From contig VGRY01000021.1 of the NCBI GenBank assembly GCA_016875195.1, positions 1 to 55,459 on the forward strand: DNA of 55,459 bases, given 5' to 3'. Shown one piece after another: positions 8,868 to 16,464 of the stretch (the first letter of the stretch is position 1; each line of letters begins with the position of its first letter). Made by a program: the position numbers and the translations under genes. Source of the DNA: Deltaproteobacteria bacterium. Lineage in GTDB: Bacteria; Desulfobacterota; BSN033; UBA1163. Below the pieces are notes generated by a model. It ran no database searches and was not told where the DNA came from. It saw only the letters and a program-made list of their open reading frames with translations.

Positions 8868-9901
8868 TTTTGAGATTGAAAAAACTGCTGAGATCATTTG
8901 CTGATGCGAGATATATCCATCTCTGCATGGGCCTCCTTATGTTCTACGGAGGGACGTCACTCATTACCCACACAAGCCATTTTGAAAAGGTCACGGACAC
9001 CCTCAAGCGGTATTGTTATGCTGATTATGAAGTAAGAAAATCCATCTTCGAGAAGGAAATCTACGAGGCGGATTTCTATAGAGAAAGATATAAGGAACGA
9101 CTGGATTCTCTGTTTGGGGGTTCTTTTGATGGTTTGGAGAAAAAGGAGATGCAGGCCTTCTTTATGAAGGAAGGGTTTTTATTCGATCTCTGGCAGGAAA
9201 AGAACAGGAATTCCTATCTGCTGGCCCGGGTCATTGAGAGGGGACAACATAAGGCAGAGATCCCCGAAGAGGTGGCCTTTGACTATTTCATCCTCGGAAA
9301 GAAAAAGATTGTTCCTTTCCCTGAATATGACGAAGGGCGGGAGAAAATGGTCTTTGTTTCAGCAGGGGAGAAAGTGGCCTACATTCACAGGGACAGTATA
9401 GACTACCACCTTAGCTGGTATTTTGATTCCCTCTGGGAATCGGATACCCGAACTCCACGGGGTTTTTACGAGGAGTGGGCTGGACACAAAGACCCACGTA
9501 CCTATTTTCTTTACAATGACCTAAAGGAAATCTGTGAGTATATCTTTCAAAGACGGCCTTACCGTAACAAAAAAGAGGCGAAACAACACTTTATGGAAGA
9601 AGCAAGAAAAATCTATCTTCCAGCCCTGTTTGCGATGGCCGCCAGGATGAAGACGGATCAGGATTCCGGTTTCCAATCGGACTACCAGTATCTGAGAGCC
9701 TGCCTGACAGGCCTCTCGCTCCATCCCAATTTATTCATGGTCTATCTTTTAAAAACAGGGACCCCGAATAGCTATCACCCTGTGGTCAAAAAAGGATGGG
9801 AGGGTTTCACTCAATCATTCAATTTAAAATATCCCGACGAAATCACGCTGGACCGGATATCAAAAGTTTCCCAACAAATTCTCGAGAGAGTTGATAAATA
9901 G
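8864..9901 (+). CDS. Unknown protein translationally coupled to the rhomboid
   Basis: 345 residues from a TTG whose last two bases belong to the rhomboid stop codon (TTGA overlap), with AAAGGGGA upstream. One hydrophobic segment at about residues 18-33 (HLCMGLLMFYGGTSLI) suggests a membrane anchor; the remainder is charged and helical, with IYEADFYRERYKERLDSLFG and an aromatic-rich middle. I recognise no family. Tight coupling suggests it works with the rhomboid, for example as regulator or substrate, but this is inference. Confidence 0.65.
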   Translation: MILRLKKLLRSFADARYIHLCMGLLMFYGGTSLITHTSHFEKVTDTLKRYCYADYEVRKSIFEKEIYEADFYRERYKERLDSLFGGSFDGLEKKEMQAFFMKEGFLFDLWQEKNRNSYLLARVIERGQHKAEIPEEVAFDYFILGKKKIVPFPEYDEGREKMVFVSAGEKVAYIHRDSIDYHLSWYFDSLWESDTRTPRGFYEEWAGHKDPRTYFLYNDLKEICEYIFQRRPYRNKKEAKQHFMEEARKIYLPALFAMAARMKTDQDSGFQSDYQYLRACLTGLSLHPNLFMVYLLKTGTPNSYHPVVKKGWEGFTQSFNLKYPDEITLDRISKVSQQILERVDK

Positions 9902-9965
9902 CAATCAGATATACTGGTTAAGGGCAAAACATCATAATAATTTTCGACTTACGGAGGATATTACC

Positions 9966-10532
9966 ATGTTGGGATTATTTAAAAAACAAATTCACGAGTC
10001 AGTTGAGATTCAACGCCAGGACGTCCTTCATGCCTATCCGGAGATCTTTGCAAAATCAATCATCAATGGCGAGGACTGTGACCAAATTGCAGACGGATAT
10101 GGTCCTATTGGAAGTTTAACTAACCCAATACCGGTGAATGGGGCAATTGGCGAGATAAAATATTTAGGAAAATTAAGAGGAAAAACAGGTAACTCCTTGT
10201 TTTTCCACCGTCTTGGCAATACTACTTCATCTGTTTGCAAAACCTCAATAGATATCTATGAGGTCGTATGTTTGGACGGAACACAATGGAATACCGTGTA
10301 TTTCAATTTACATCATCCTCGACGTTCCAATTTAGCCCCTCCGGGCTATACTCTGATGCCCTTTATTAAAGGATTAAAAATAGACAGTCCTATAGATTTC
10401 GGTGTAAATTTCCCTGTAGAAGATTTTCCTTTCGGGTTACCAAGGGCTATCGATATCTTTTACGGTGGCAAAGGAATCTTAGAGCGCAAAGTAAGGGAAT
10501 GTCTTGCCAAAAGTAATTTTTCACGGCCATAA
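9966..10532 (+). CDS. Conserved-looking hypothetical protein
   Basis: 188 residues from the ATG at 9966 (ACGGAGGA seven bases upstream); the frame stays open further left to 9891 but that part overlaps the previous gene. The protein has no signal peptide or membrane segment and contains a mixed alpha/beta pattern (SIDIYEVVCLDGTQWNTVYF, then PRRSNLAPPGYTLMPF). It does not match a family I know. Lower GC content than its left neighbours suggests a separate unit. Confidence 0.5.
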   Translation: MLGLFKKQIHESVEIQRQDVLHAYPEIFAKSIINGEDCDQIADGYGPIGSLTNPIPVNGAIGEIKYLGKLRGKTGNSLFFHRLGNTTSSVCKTSIDIYEVVCLDGTQWNTVYFNLHHPRRSNLAPPGYTLMPFIKGLKIDSPIDFGVNFPVEDFPFGLPRAIDIFYGGKGILERKVRECLAKSNFSRP

Positions 10533-10641
10533 GGAATTGTTGGTTGATAATTGAACCTTCAAAGTTACATATTGGGGCCTAATGATCATGTTGAGCCGCT
10601 TGGTAATGGTATTTTTTAAAACATTTATAACGGAGAAAGCC

Positions 10642-10890
10642 ATGAATACATCTGATAAGAATAATCCCTATCCAACTATTTACAAAAAAGGCGATTTTAT
10701 TGGTAAGAATTATGAAGTTCAGGATGTTTTGGGAATGGGTGGGTTTGGTGTGGTTTATCTTGTTTATACACATATAAGAAAATCTATATATGCTTTAAAG
10801 ACTTTTCGCGATGAATATTTAGAAGTCCCACAGATACGAAACCATTTTCGAAAGGAAGCTCAAGTATGGATAGATCTGGATCTGACATGA
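10642..10890 (+). pseudogene. N-terminal fragment of a Hanks-type Ser/Thr protein kinase
   Basis: 82 residues from an ATG with CGGAGAAAG upstream. It contains the glycine-rich loop LGMGGFGVVY (residues 30-39), the ATP-anchoring lysine in YALKTF (K53) and the helix C glutamate in FRKEAQ (E72), then stops right after QVWIDLDLT. An intact kinase would continue for at least 200 more residues with HRD and DFG motifs; none occur downstream before the opposite-strand TPR gene. This is a truncated gene, not an active kinase. Confidence 0.75.
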
Positions 10891-10966
10891 GAATTATAAT
10901 TTGAAATTTATGGTAACGACAAAAATCAGCCGGTGCTGAAAGCGATCGACTGGATTGCCTCCCTTG

Positions 10967-11425
10967 TTATGCCTTTGATTCCTTTATGTCCAAACCAGCA
11001 AGGGCCTCTCTCGCCTCTTGATGGCCAGGGTACATCTTGAGTGTGATGACGTAGTCTTCCCTTGCCCGCTGATAATCTCCGGTCGACTCAAAGGCACAGC
11101 CCCGGAGATAGAAGTATTGGAATACGGGTTCCTTGTCGATAGCGATAGTCAAGTCAAGAATTGCCTTTTTGTAATCGCGCATGACTAAGTATGTTAATCC
11201 GCGCATGAAGTGGAGGTGATTATTAAGCCAATCGTCGGTCGTCATGTTCAGAGCGGTTGTGAAATCGTCAACTTGGTTCCCAAACCGTTGGAGTAATCCA
11301 AACACCTCTCCCCTCGATACATAGAGACTAGCGATAGCCTCCGTATACTTTTCGAGGGCAAGTTCGTATTGTTTCTCTGAACGGTATTTTTCGGCGTCCT
11401 TAAGGATCTCGTCAACTGATTTCAT
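10967..11425 (-). CDS. TPR-repeat protein
   Basis: 152 residues on the minus strand, with GAGAGGAAC before the ATG. Three helix-pair repeats are readable: ILKDAEKYRSEKQYELALEK, then HFMRGLTYLVMRDYKKAILD with following DKEP, and FYLRGCAFESTGDYQRARED with following MYPGH. No signal peptide. It lies opposite to its neighbours and may be an independent gene. Function unknown beyond protein-protein interaction. Confidence 0.7.
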   Translation of the reverse strand: MKSVDEILKDAEKYRSEKQYELALEKYTEAIASLYVSRGEVFGLLQRFGNQVDDFTTALNMTTDDWLNNHLHFMRGLTYLVMRDYKKAILDLTIAIDKEPVFQYFYLRGCAFESTGDYQRAREDYVITLKMYPGHQEAREALAGLDIKESKA

Positions 11426-11616
11426 GTATTGTTCCTCTCATTTTGGCATAACAATTAATCTACGGCATATTGTAATTTATGAGGAGTGTTACTAAATTAG
11501 ATGTTCTCTGTCAAGGAAAATTTCGGAAATGCACGAACCTCATTTTCTGAAAATCTCAATCCTTGCTCGTGAGTACGAGAGTAGGAAAAGACTTTGGGGT
11601 TAGGCATAACTAATTG

Positions 11617-11716
11617 GCGTGCCCAGCGAAGGGTAGCGCAATCTATCGGGTGCAAGTCCCGTCATGGTAAGAGCCAGAGTCCCGCCTAAGCGGGATAGCT
11701 TGGATGGCAGGGGGGG
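11617..11716 (+). ncRNA. Structured RNA-like element, copy 2 (group II intron 5' end or HEARO/omega-RNA type)
   Basis: Second, better preserved copy of 6242-6329. Predicted stems by eye: GCGTGCCC with GGGTAGCGC (11617-11639); CGGG/CCCG at 11647-11661 enclosing TGCAAGT; GCCA (11673-11676) with TGGC (11705-11708) enclosing a perfect TCCCGC-CTAA-GCGGGA hairpin (11680-11695). Stem changes between the copies partly preserve pairing, which argues for a functional RNA in the ancestor. A G-rich tail (11709-11716) doubles as the ribosome site for the next small gene. Family unresolved. Confidence 0.5.
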
Positions 11717-11723
11717 AATTTTT

Positions 11724-11885
11724 ATGGTTAGTAAGAGAATAGAGTGGTTTGAAGCGAAAAAAACTCTGGAATGTGTGATATGTAGTAAGGATATTGAGAT
11801 TGGAGACCATTATTGTCTCAATGATACAGGTGAAGCCATGCATCACTATTGCTATCACGGTTCGATTCTTATAAAAGAAGAGTAG
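11724..11885 (+). CDS. Small zinc-knuckle-like protein
   Basis: 53 residues from an ATG seven bases after a G6 tract. It contains CVICSKDIEIGDHYC and GEAMHHYCYHG, that is C-x2-C near residue 17 and H-x2-C near residue 42, spaced like a small treble-clef or LIM-type zinc site. It lies 40 bases upstream of the nuclease-like gene and may be co-transcribed with it. A longer start inside the RNA-like element is possible but would have no ribosome site. Confidence 0.5.
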   Translation: MVSKRIEWFEAKKTLECVICSKDIEIGDHYCLNDTGEAMHHYCYHGSILIKEE

Positions 11886-11925
11886 GATAAGCAAACCGAG
11901 TCCGAAGACGAAGGAGGGGGCTGCC

Positions 11926-12717
11926 ATGGTGAAAAAGGGTTACGTAGTAAGCGAATCGGGCGTTAAGGTATTTCCGAAATATCAAGATAACATAACAATT
12001 GATAAAGATAATCCCATACTTAAAAAGAAAGCAAATTTTCCAAGAGAGAGATATGCAAGAGGAAAGGTGAAAGGCCTTTCGCGGTTGGGAAGCGAGAACA
12101 GTGAAGATGCAAGAAGTTGGAACCTTTTCAGATCCCTTCAATTACAAAATGACATGCAAAAGTATTATGGCTTGATCGCAGTACGGGATAACCTTCAAAA
12201 TCAACTCTTTTGGGGTTTGGATCCTCAAACAGGAGAATTTGACCGAGTTTTGAAATCCATTCTGGATGAAATAGAACCACCTCATCTATGGAAAGTTCAG
12301 CAAACGGAGCCCGATGTAATCGTAATAGGTCAAAAAAATATAGTATTTAATGAAAACAAATTAGGGAAACCGGGAGCCAATATAGATGCGTGGAATAGAA
12401 AAGGACTATTTACTGGTAAACACCAGTTATACAAGAGGAAAGCTTTATCCTTTTTCAGAAAGCCTTTTATTGACAACTTTGAAGTTGAAGCAAGAAGATT
12501 TTACCAGTTAATGCGGAACTACATAATAGGAGAACATTTTGCAAAAAGATTAAATAAAGTATTTCACCTTGTGGCCATTGCAAGTGCAGAAAATAAGTCT
12601 CACAGCGGCTTATCACACGAAGAAGAATTTAATAAATTTTGTTCTTACTTGTTTGATAGTTCGAGGTGTCATTTTTTGACGTGGGAACAGATCGAAGGTG
12701 GCGGGTGTCAACGATAA
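11926..12717 (+). CDS. Putative PD-(D/E)XK nuclease-like protein
   Basis: 263 residues from an ATG with AAGGAGGGGG upstream. A block RLGSENSEDARSWNLFRSLQ (about residues 53-72) precedes a candidate nuclease core: D130 in EPDVIV, a beta strand, then E143 and K145 in VFNENKLG. This spacing is what is seen in restriction-like endonucleases. The C-terminal half is helical with basic and aromatic residues. It resembles uncharacterised proteins sometimes annotated as putative restriction endonucleases, but no methyltransferase is nearby, so its self-protection, if any, is unclear. Confidence 0.55.
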   Translation: MVKKGYVVSESGVKVFPKYQDNITIDKDNPILKKKANFPRERYARGKVKGLSRLGSENSEDARSWNLFRSLQLQNDMQKYYGLIAVRDNLQNQLFWGLDPQTGEFDRVLKSILDEIEPPHLWKVQQTEPDVIVIGQKNIVFNENKLGKPGANIDAWNRKGLFTGKHQLYKRKALSFFRKPFIDNFEVEARRFYQLMRNYIIGEHFAKRLNKVFHLVAIASAENKSHSGLSHEEEFNKFCSYLFDSSRCHFLTWEQIEGGGCQR

Positions 12718-12771
12718 GGATTCGGAGTCAACATTCTACAAACTTGGATATGGAAAGGCTGAGGGGTCAGA

Positions 12772-13130
12772 GGGGTCAGGCCGCAACATTCAACAAGTTA
12801 TTTTTGAAATACTGATCTCTGGTGTCCTCCCTAAAAAAGTTGACCCTCTTAACAAAAGATCGCAGAGCGCATAGCGCTGAACGCACAGCGTAAAGCTCAA
12901 AGCTGAAAGCTCAAAGTAAATTGTCAAGTTATCAGTGAGAAGGGGTAGGCTTTGGGGTCAGGGTTGACTATCGCCATTTCAAAAAGCGGTGTCTTTCCTA
13001 AAAAGGTTGGGCTGCCCTGAAGCATTGAAGTAGGGATACAGGGTGTAAGCTCTTCGCTCTATGCTTTTTGACGGATACGGTCACGAGACACGCCCACGTT
13101 TTTAAATAGAAACGGTTGAAAGGAGAGAGT
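12772..13130 (+). repeat. Gene-free stretch with two bipartite repeat copies and a simple repeat
   Basis: 12718-13281 has no supported gene. 12772-12841 runs from GGGGTCAGGCCGCAACATTC to GTGTCCTCCCTAAAAAAGTT; 12954-13008 runs from GGGGTCAGGG to GTCTTTCCTAAAAAGGTT. Between them 12860-12917 is a low-complexity run of GCGCATAGCG-like and AAAGCTCAAAGCTGAAAGCT units. 13050-13130 resembles 3541-3621. Confidence 0.65.
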
Positions 13131-13281
13131 GGATGAGATTTCTTAAAGGAAAAATAAGTGAACGTTTTCAACAACGTCCCCCTCGGCCAATGGTTCACAT
13201 TTCGCTTGACAATTATTTGAATTTGTCTTTGAATCCAAATCCAAGAAGTCAACTTCCGTTTTGAAAGGAGAGATAATTACG

Positions 13282-14871
13282 TTGGAATCCAGGACATTTG
13301 ATCTCATCATCAAGGACGGTTGGATCATTGATGGATCGGGTCACCCGGGGTTTTCCGGAGATGTTGGGATACGGGGTGATCGGATCGAACTCATCGGGCG
13401 CGGGATCAGACTTCCCAGTCAAAAAGTGATTGATGCAAGAGGACTGGTTGTCGCCCCTGGATTTATTGATACCCATAGCCATGCCGATACCATTGCCCTG
13501 GTTGATCCAACAGAAGATAGTAAGATACAGCAGGGAGTAACAACGGAATGCATTGGGAATTGTGGTCTTTCGTTAGCCCCTTTGAATAAAGAACATCTTC
13601 CAGATCTGCAGACCTATGTTGCTCCTTTCCTGGGTGGCTTTCATTTGAATTGGAACTGGCAGACGATGGGCCAGTACCTGGATCAGATCAAGTGTCCCTC
13701 GCGTAACATCGCTGCTCTAGTAGGACACGGGACAATTAGAATAACTGCCATAGGCCCTGAAAATCGGAAGCCAACCCCTTACGAAATGGATAAGATGAAA
13801 GATCTCATTTCGGAATCGATGGATCAAGGAGCCTTTGGTTTGTCCTCAGGGCTGATTTATCCCCCCGGAGTGTTCGCCGAAACGGATGAACTGATTGAAC
13901 TGTGCAAGATAGTGGCTAAAAGGGAAGGGCTCTATGCCACACATATTCGGGGCGAAAGTAATACTCTTGTCGAAGCAGTCAACGAAGCCATTGAAATCGG
14001 GCAGAAAAGTGGCGTCTCGGTTCAGATCTCACATCATAAAGCTGGCGGGAAGAAAAACTGGGGAAAGGTGAAAGAGACACTCGATCGGGTAGAAAAAGCA
14101 AGAACCCAGGGGATTAATATCCATCTGGATGTCTATCCCTATACCGCAGGGTCGACGATGCTCGCTTCCATTCTTCCTCCCTGGATGCACGATGGGGGCA
14201 TGGACCAAGCTCTGAACCGTTTGAAAGACCCTCAAGTACGATTGAGAATTAAAGGGGACATAGAACAGGGGATTAAGGGCTGGGAAAATATGAATCAATT
14301 TGCCGGTTGGGAAGGGATCGTGATCGCTTTTTGTAAGAAGGAGAAAGAATTAGAAGGTAAGTCAATCCTTCAAATCGCAAACGAGAGGAATCGCGAGCCT
14401 GCGGAGACTGCATTCGATATCCTTTTGGAAGAAGCGGGAAAGGTCGTCATGGTTATCTACGCCATGTCCGAAGAGGATGTGAGGACTGTCATGAAGCATC
14501 CCTTGGTCATGATTGGAACAGATGGGATTCCAAGCTCAGGGAAACCTCATCCCCGCGCCTATGGGACTTATCCAAGGGTGTTAGGAAAATATGTAAGGGA
14601 GGAAAAGATTTTTTCCCTCGAAGAAGCCATTCGAAAGATGACCAGCCTGCCTGCACAGAAGTTTGGTCTTAAAGAGAGAGGGATGATTGCAGAGGGAATG
14701 ATTGCCGATCTTGTCATTTTCAATCCTTCAACCATCGAAGAAAAGTCGACCTATTTCAATCCTCATGAGAAACCTGAAGGGATTGAGTATGTATTGATTG
14801 GTGGATCTATCGTACTTGAGAGGACAAAGCTTTTGAATTCGCAAAAGGGGCGGGTCATCAGGAAAGCCTAA
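13282..14871 (+). CDS. N-acyl-D-amino-acid deacylase (amidohydrolase superfamily)
   Basis: 529 residues from a TTG at 13282, chosen because GGAGAG lies nine bases upstream and the product begins at the usual FDLIIKDGWIIDGSG strand; an in-frame TTG at 13261 overlaps that ribosome site. Metal-binding and family motifs are GFIDTHSHAD (H65, H67), TTECIGNCGLSLAP, ATHIRGES, QISHHKAGG and the catalytic-Asp motif MIGTDGIPSSGKPHPR. The family hydrolyses N-acyl-D-amino acids to D-amino acids and carboxylates, with zinc. It heads a same-strand cluster with a tripartite tricarboxylate transporter, so a carboxylated amide substrate imported by that transporter is plausible. The exact substrate cannot be read. 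Confidence 0.85.
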   Translation: MESRTFDLIIKDGWIIDGSGHPGFSGDVGIRGDRIELIGRGIRLPSQKVIDARGLVVAPGFIDTHSHADTIALVDPTEDSKIQQGVTTECIGNCGLSLAPLNKEHLPDLQTYVAPFLGGFHLNWNWQTMGQYLDQIKCPSRNIAALVGHGTIRITAIGPENRKPTPYEMDKMKDLISESMDQGAFGLSSGLIYPPGVFAETDELIELCKIVAKREGLYATHIRGESNTLVEAVNEAIEIGQKSGVSVQISHHKAGGKKNWGKVKETLDRVEKARTQGINIHLDVYPYTAGSTMLASILPPWMHDGGMDQALNRLKDPQVRLRIKGDIEQGIKGWENMNQFAGWEGIVIAFCKKEKELEGKSILQIANERNREPAETAFDILLEEAGKVVMVIYAMSEEDVRTVMKHPLVMIGTDGIPSSGKPHPRAYGTYPRVLGKYVREEKIFSLEEAIRKMTSLPAQKFGLKERGMIAEGMIADLVIFNPSTIEEKSTYFNPHEKPEGIEYVLIGGSIVLERTKLLNSQKGRVIRKA

Positions 14872-14911
14872 GTTGTTGGCAAATCATTTGGGAAAGGATC
14901 TGTTTTTTTCC

Positions 14912-14940
14912 TTGACATTCATCTATTTCTATGCATAACT
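14912..14940 (+). promoter_or_regulatory. Candidate sigma70 promoter for the tct genes
   Basis: TTGACA at 14912-14917 followed after 16-17 bases by CATAACT (14934-14940). It sits in the 101-base gap between the deacylase and the transporter genes, 33 bases before the tctC start codon. Read by eye only. Confidence 0.45.
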
Positions 14941-14972
14941 ATAGAAACATAGAAACCATCAGGAGGTGGATT

Positions 14973-15947
14973 ATGAGGTCTTTCCTTTCAAAATCGGTTT
15001 GGGTTTTTGTTATTGGAGTAATGGTGGTTGTTTTAAGTATCTCACTGGGATTCGGCCAGGAGATAAAAGGGCCCATCAAGATCATCGTGCCCTATCCGGC
15101 GGGTGGAGGTACCGATGTGATAGCCCGTCTGATCGCAGACAAGTTGAAGGATTCCTTAGGCCAGACGGTCATTGTGGAGAACAAACCAGGCGCAGGGGGC
15201 AGGATCGGCACCGAATATGCTAAGGGGCAGCCGGCAGACGGAAGTTCAATGTTATTTGTAAATCCAGCTCTTTTTGTTGTGAGCCCTATGGTTTACTCCA
15301 GGCTGCCCTATGACCCTGACAATGATTTTAAGCCCTTATCCCAAATCACTACCTATGAGTTCGTCCTCTCCGTTCCAGGATCTTCTCCTATCAAGGATGT
15401 AAAAGGCCTGATCGAGTGGATGAAGAAAAATCCGAAGCAAGCTAACTATGGTTCCCCTGCAGCCGGTAGCCTCCCACACTTCTTCGGTCTGATGATCAGC
15501 AAATATGCGGGGGTCGAGATGGTTCATGCCCCATACAGTGGCTCCGCCCCTCTGGTCACCGCACTGATCGGTGGTCAGATCCCGATGGGTGTAGATTCCT
15601 ACGATTCCCAATCCCCACATCATCCTGATAAAATCCGAATCCTGGCCACAGCAGGCGCTTCCCGTAAGCACCCTGACATCCCAACTTTTAAGGAACTGGG
15701 ATATAAGGACATTGAGGGTATGGGTTGGAATGGTATTGTGGTTCCATCCAAGACACCCAAACCGGTCATTGACAAAATGAATCAGGCGGTTGTCAAAGCC
15801 ATCAAAATGCCGGATGTGATGCAGAAGATCCAGCAGATGGGATCTGATGTGACTGGTACAACGGCAGAGGGGTTTGCCAATATTCTCAAGCATGATCGTG
15901 AAAAATGGGGACCCATCATCAAGGCCTCAGGGTTCAAGGCAGATTGA
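14973..15947 (+). CDS. tctC: Tripartite tricarboxylate transporter substrate-binding protein (TctC/Bug family)
   Basis: 324 residues from the ATG at 14973 with AGGAGG upstream. A Sec signal peptide (FVIGVMVVVLSISLGFGQ) leads into the family signature: IKIIVPYPAGGGTDVIARLI, then VENKPGAGGRIG, and later MVHAPYSGSAPLVTALIGGQ and GWNGIVVPSKTPKPVIDKMN. These periplasmic proteins bind carboxylated small molecules and deliver them to the TctAB membrane pair. tctB and tctA follow immediately, making a complete system. Substrate is unknown for this member; context suggests an acylated or sulfur-containing carboxylate. Confidence 0.9.
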   Translation: MRSFLSKSVWVFVIGVMVVVLSISLGFGQEIKGPIKIIVPYPAGGGTDVIARLIADKLKDSLGQTVIVENKPGAGGRIGTEYAKGQPADGSSMLFVNPALFVVSPMVYSRLPYDPDNDFKPLSQITTYEFVLSVPGSSPIKDVKGLIEWMKKNPKQANYGSPAAGSLPHFFGLMISKYAGVEMVHAPYSGSAPLVTALIGGQIPMGVDSYDSQSPHHPDKIRILATAGASRKHPDIPTFKELGYKDIEGMGWNGIVVPSKTPKPVIDKMNQAVVKAIKMPDVMQKIQQMGSDVTGTTAEGFANILKHDREKWGPIIKASGFKAD

Positions 15948-15975
15948 TCTCATCACGTAAAACATAAGGTCGTTG

Positions 15976-16443
15976 ATGTACATCAAAAGAACGAAGGACT
16001 TCAAATCCGGTCTGCTATTCATGTTTTTTGGTATAGCATCCGCGGTTTTTTCCGGAACTTACCAGATTGGGACAGCCGCAAAGATGGGACCGGGATATTT
16101 CCCCTTTGTCCTTGGGGGAATGCTCACCCTGTTAGGCCTCGTGGTTTCGCTGAGAAGCCTCTCCAGGGGAGAGGAAACGAGGAAAGCACGATCGCTTCGA
16201 GTAAAACCTGTGATTCTCGTGCTTTCCTCTGTCATCCTTTTCGGGCTGCTCCTTCGGCCGCTTGGCCTTATCTTTTCTACGGTGATTCTCATCATGATAT
16301 CAAGCATGGCGAGTGATGAATTCAAAAAGAAGGAAGCCATCCTAAGCGCCTTTGTATTGCTGGCCGTCGTTCTGATCGTCTTTATCTATCTCCTTAAATT
16401 CCAGATCCCTGTATGGCCATCTTTTCTAACCGGACGAATCTGA
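15976..16443 (+). CDS. tctB: Tripartite tricarboxylate transporter small membrane subunit (TctB family)
   Basis: 155 residues from the ATG at 15976. Four hydrophobic segments are visible (LLFMFFGIASAVF; FPFVLGGMLTLLGLVVSL; PVILVLSSVILFGLLL with the following LGLIFSTVILIMIS; ILSAFVLLAVVLIVFIYLL). The motif GTAAKMGPGYFPFVLG is the typical TctB hallmark. It lies 28 bases after tctC and 21 before tctA. Role: small membrane component of secondary, ion-coupled uptake. Confidence 0.88.
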   Translation: MYIKRTKDFKSGLLFMFFGIASAVFSGTYQIGTAAKMGPGYFPFVLGGMLTLLGLVVSLRSLSRGEETRKARSLRVKPVILVLSSVILFGLLLRPLGLIFSTVILIMISSMASDEFKKKEAILSAFVLLAVVLIVFIYLLKFQIPVWPSFLTGRI

Positions 16444-16464
16444 CTTCATACAGGAAGAGATGAC

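Noticed and set aside
12998..13252. 84-residue minus-strand frame in the repeat-rich gap
   Set aside because: Built from dispersed repeat sequence, without start signal or motif.
15336..15893. 185-residue minus-strand frame inside tctC
   Set aside because: It is the antisense shadow of a well-supported TctC gene with no ribosome site or recognisable motif.
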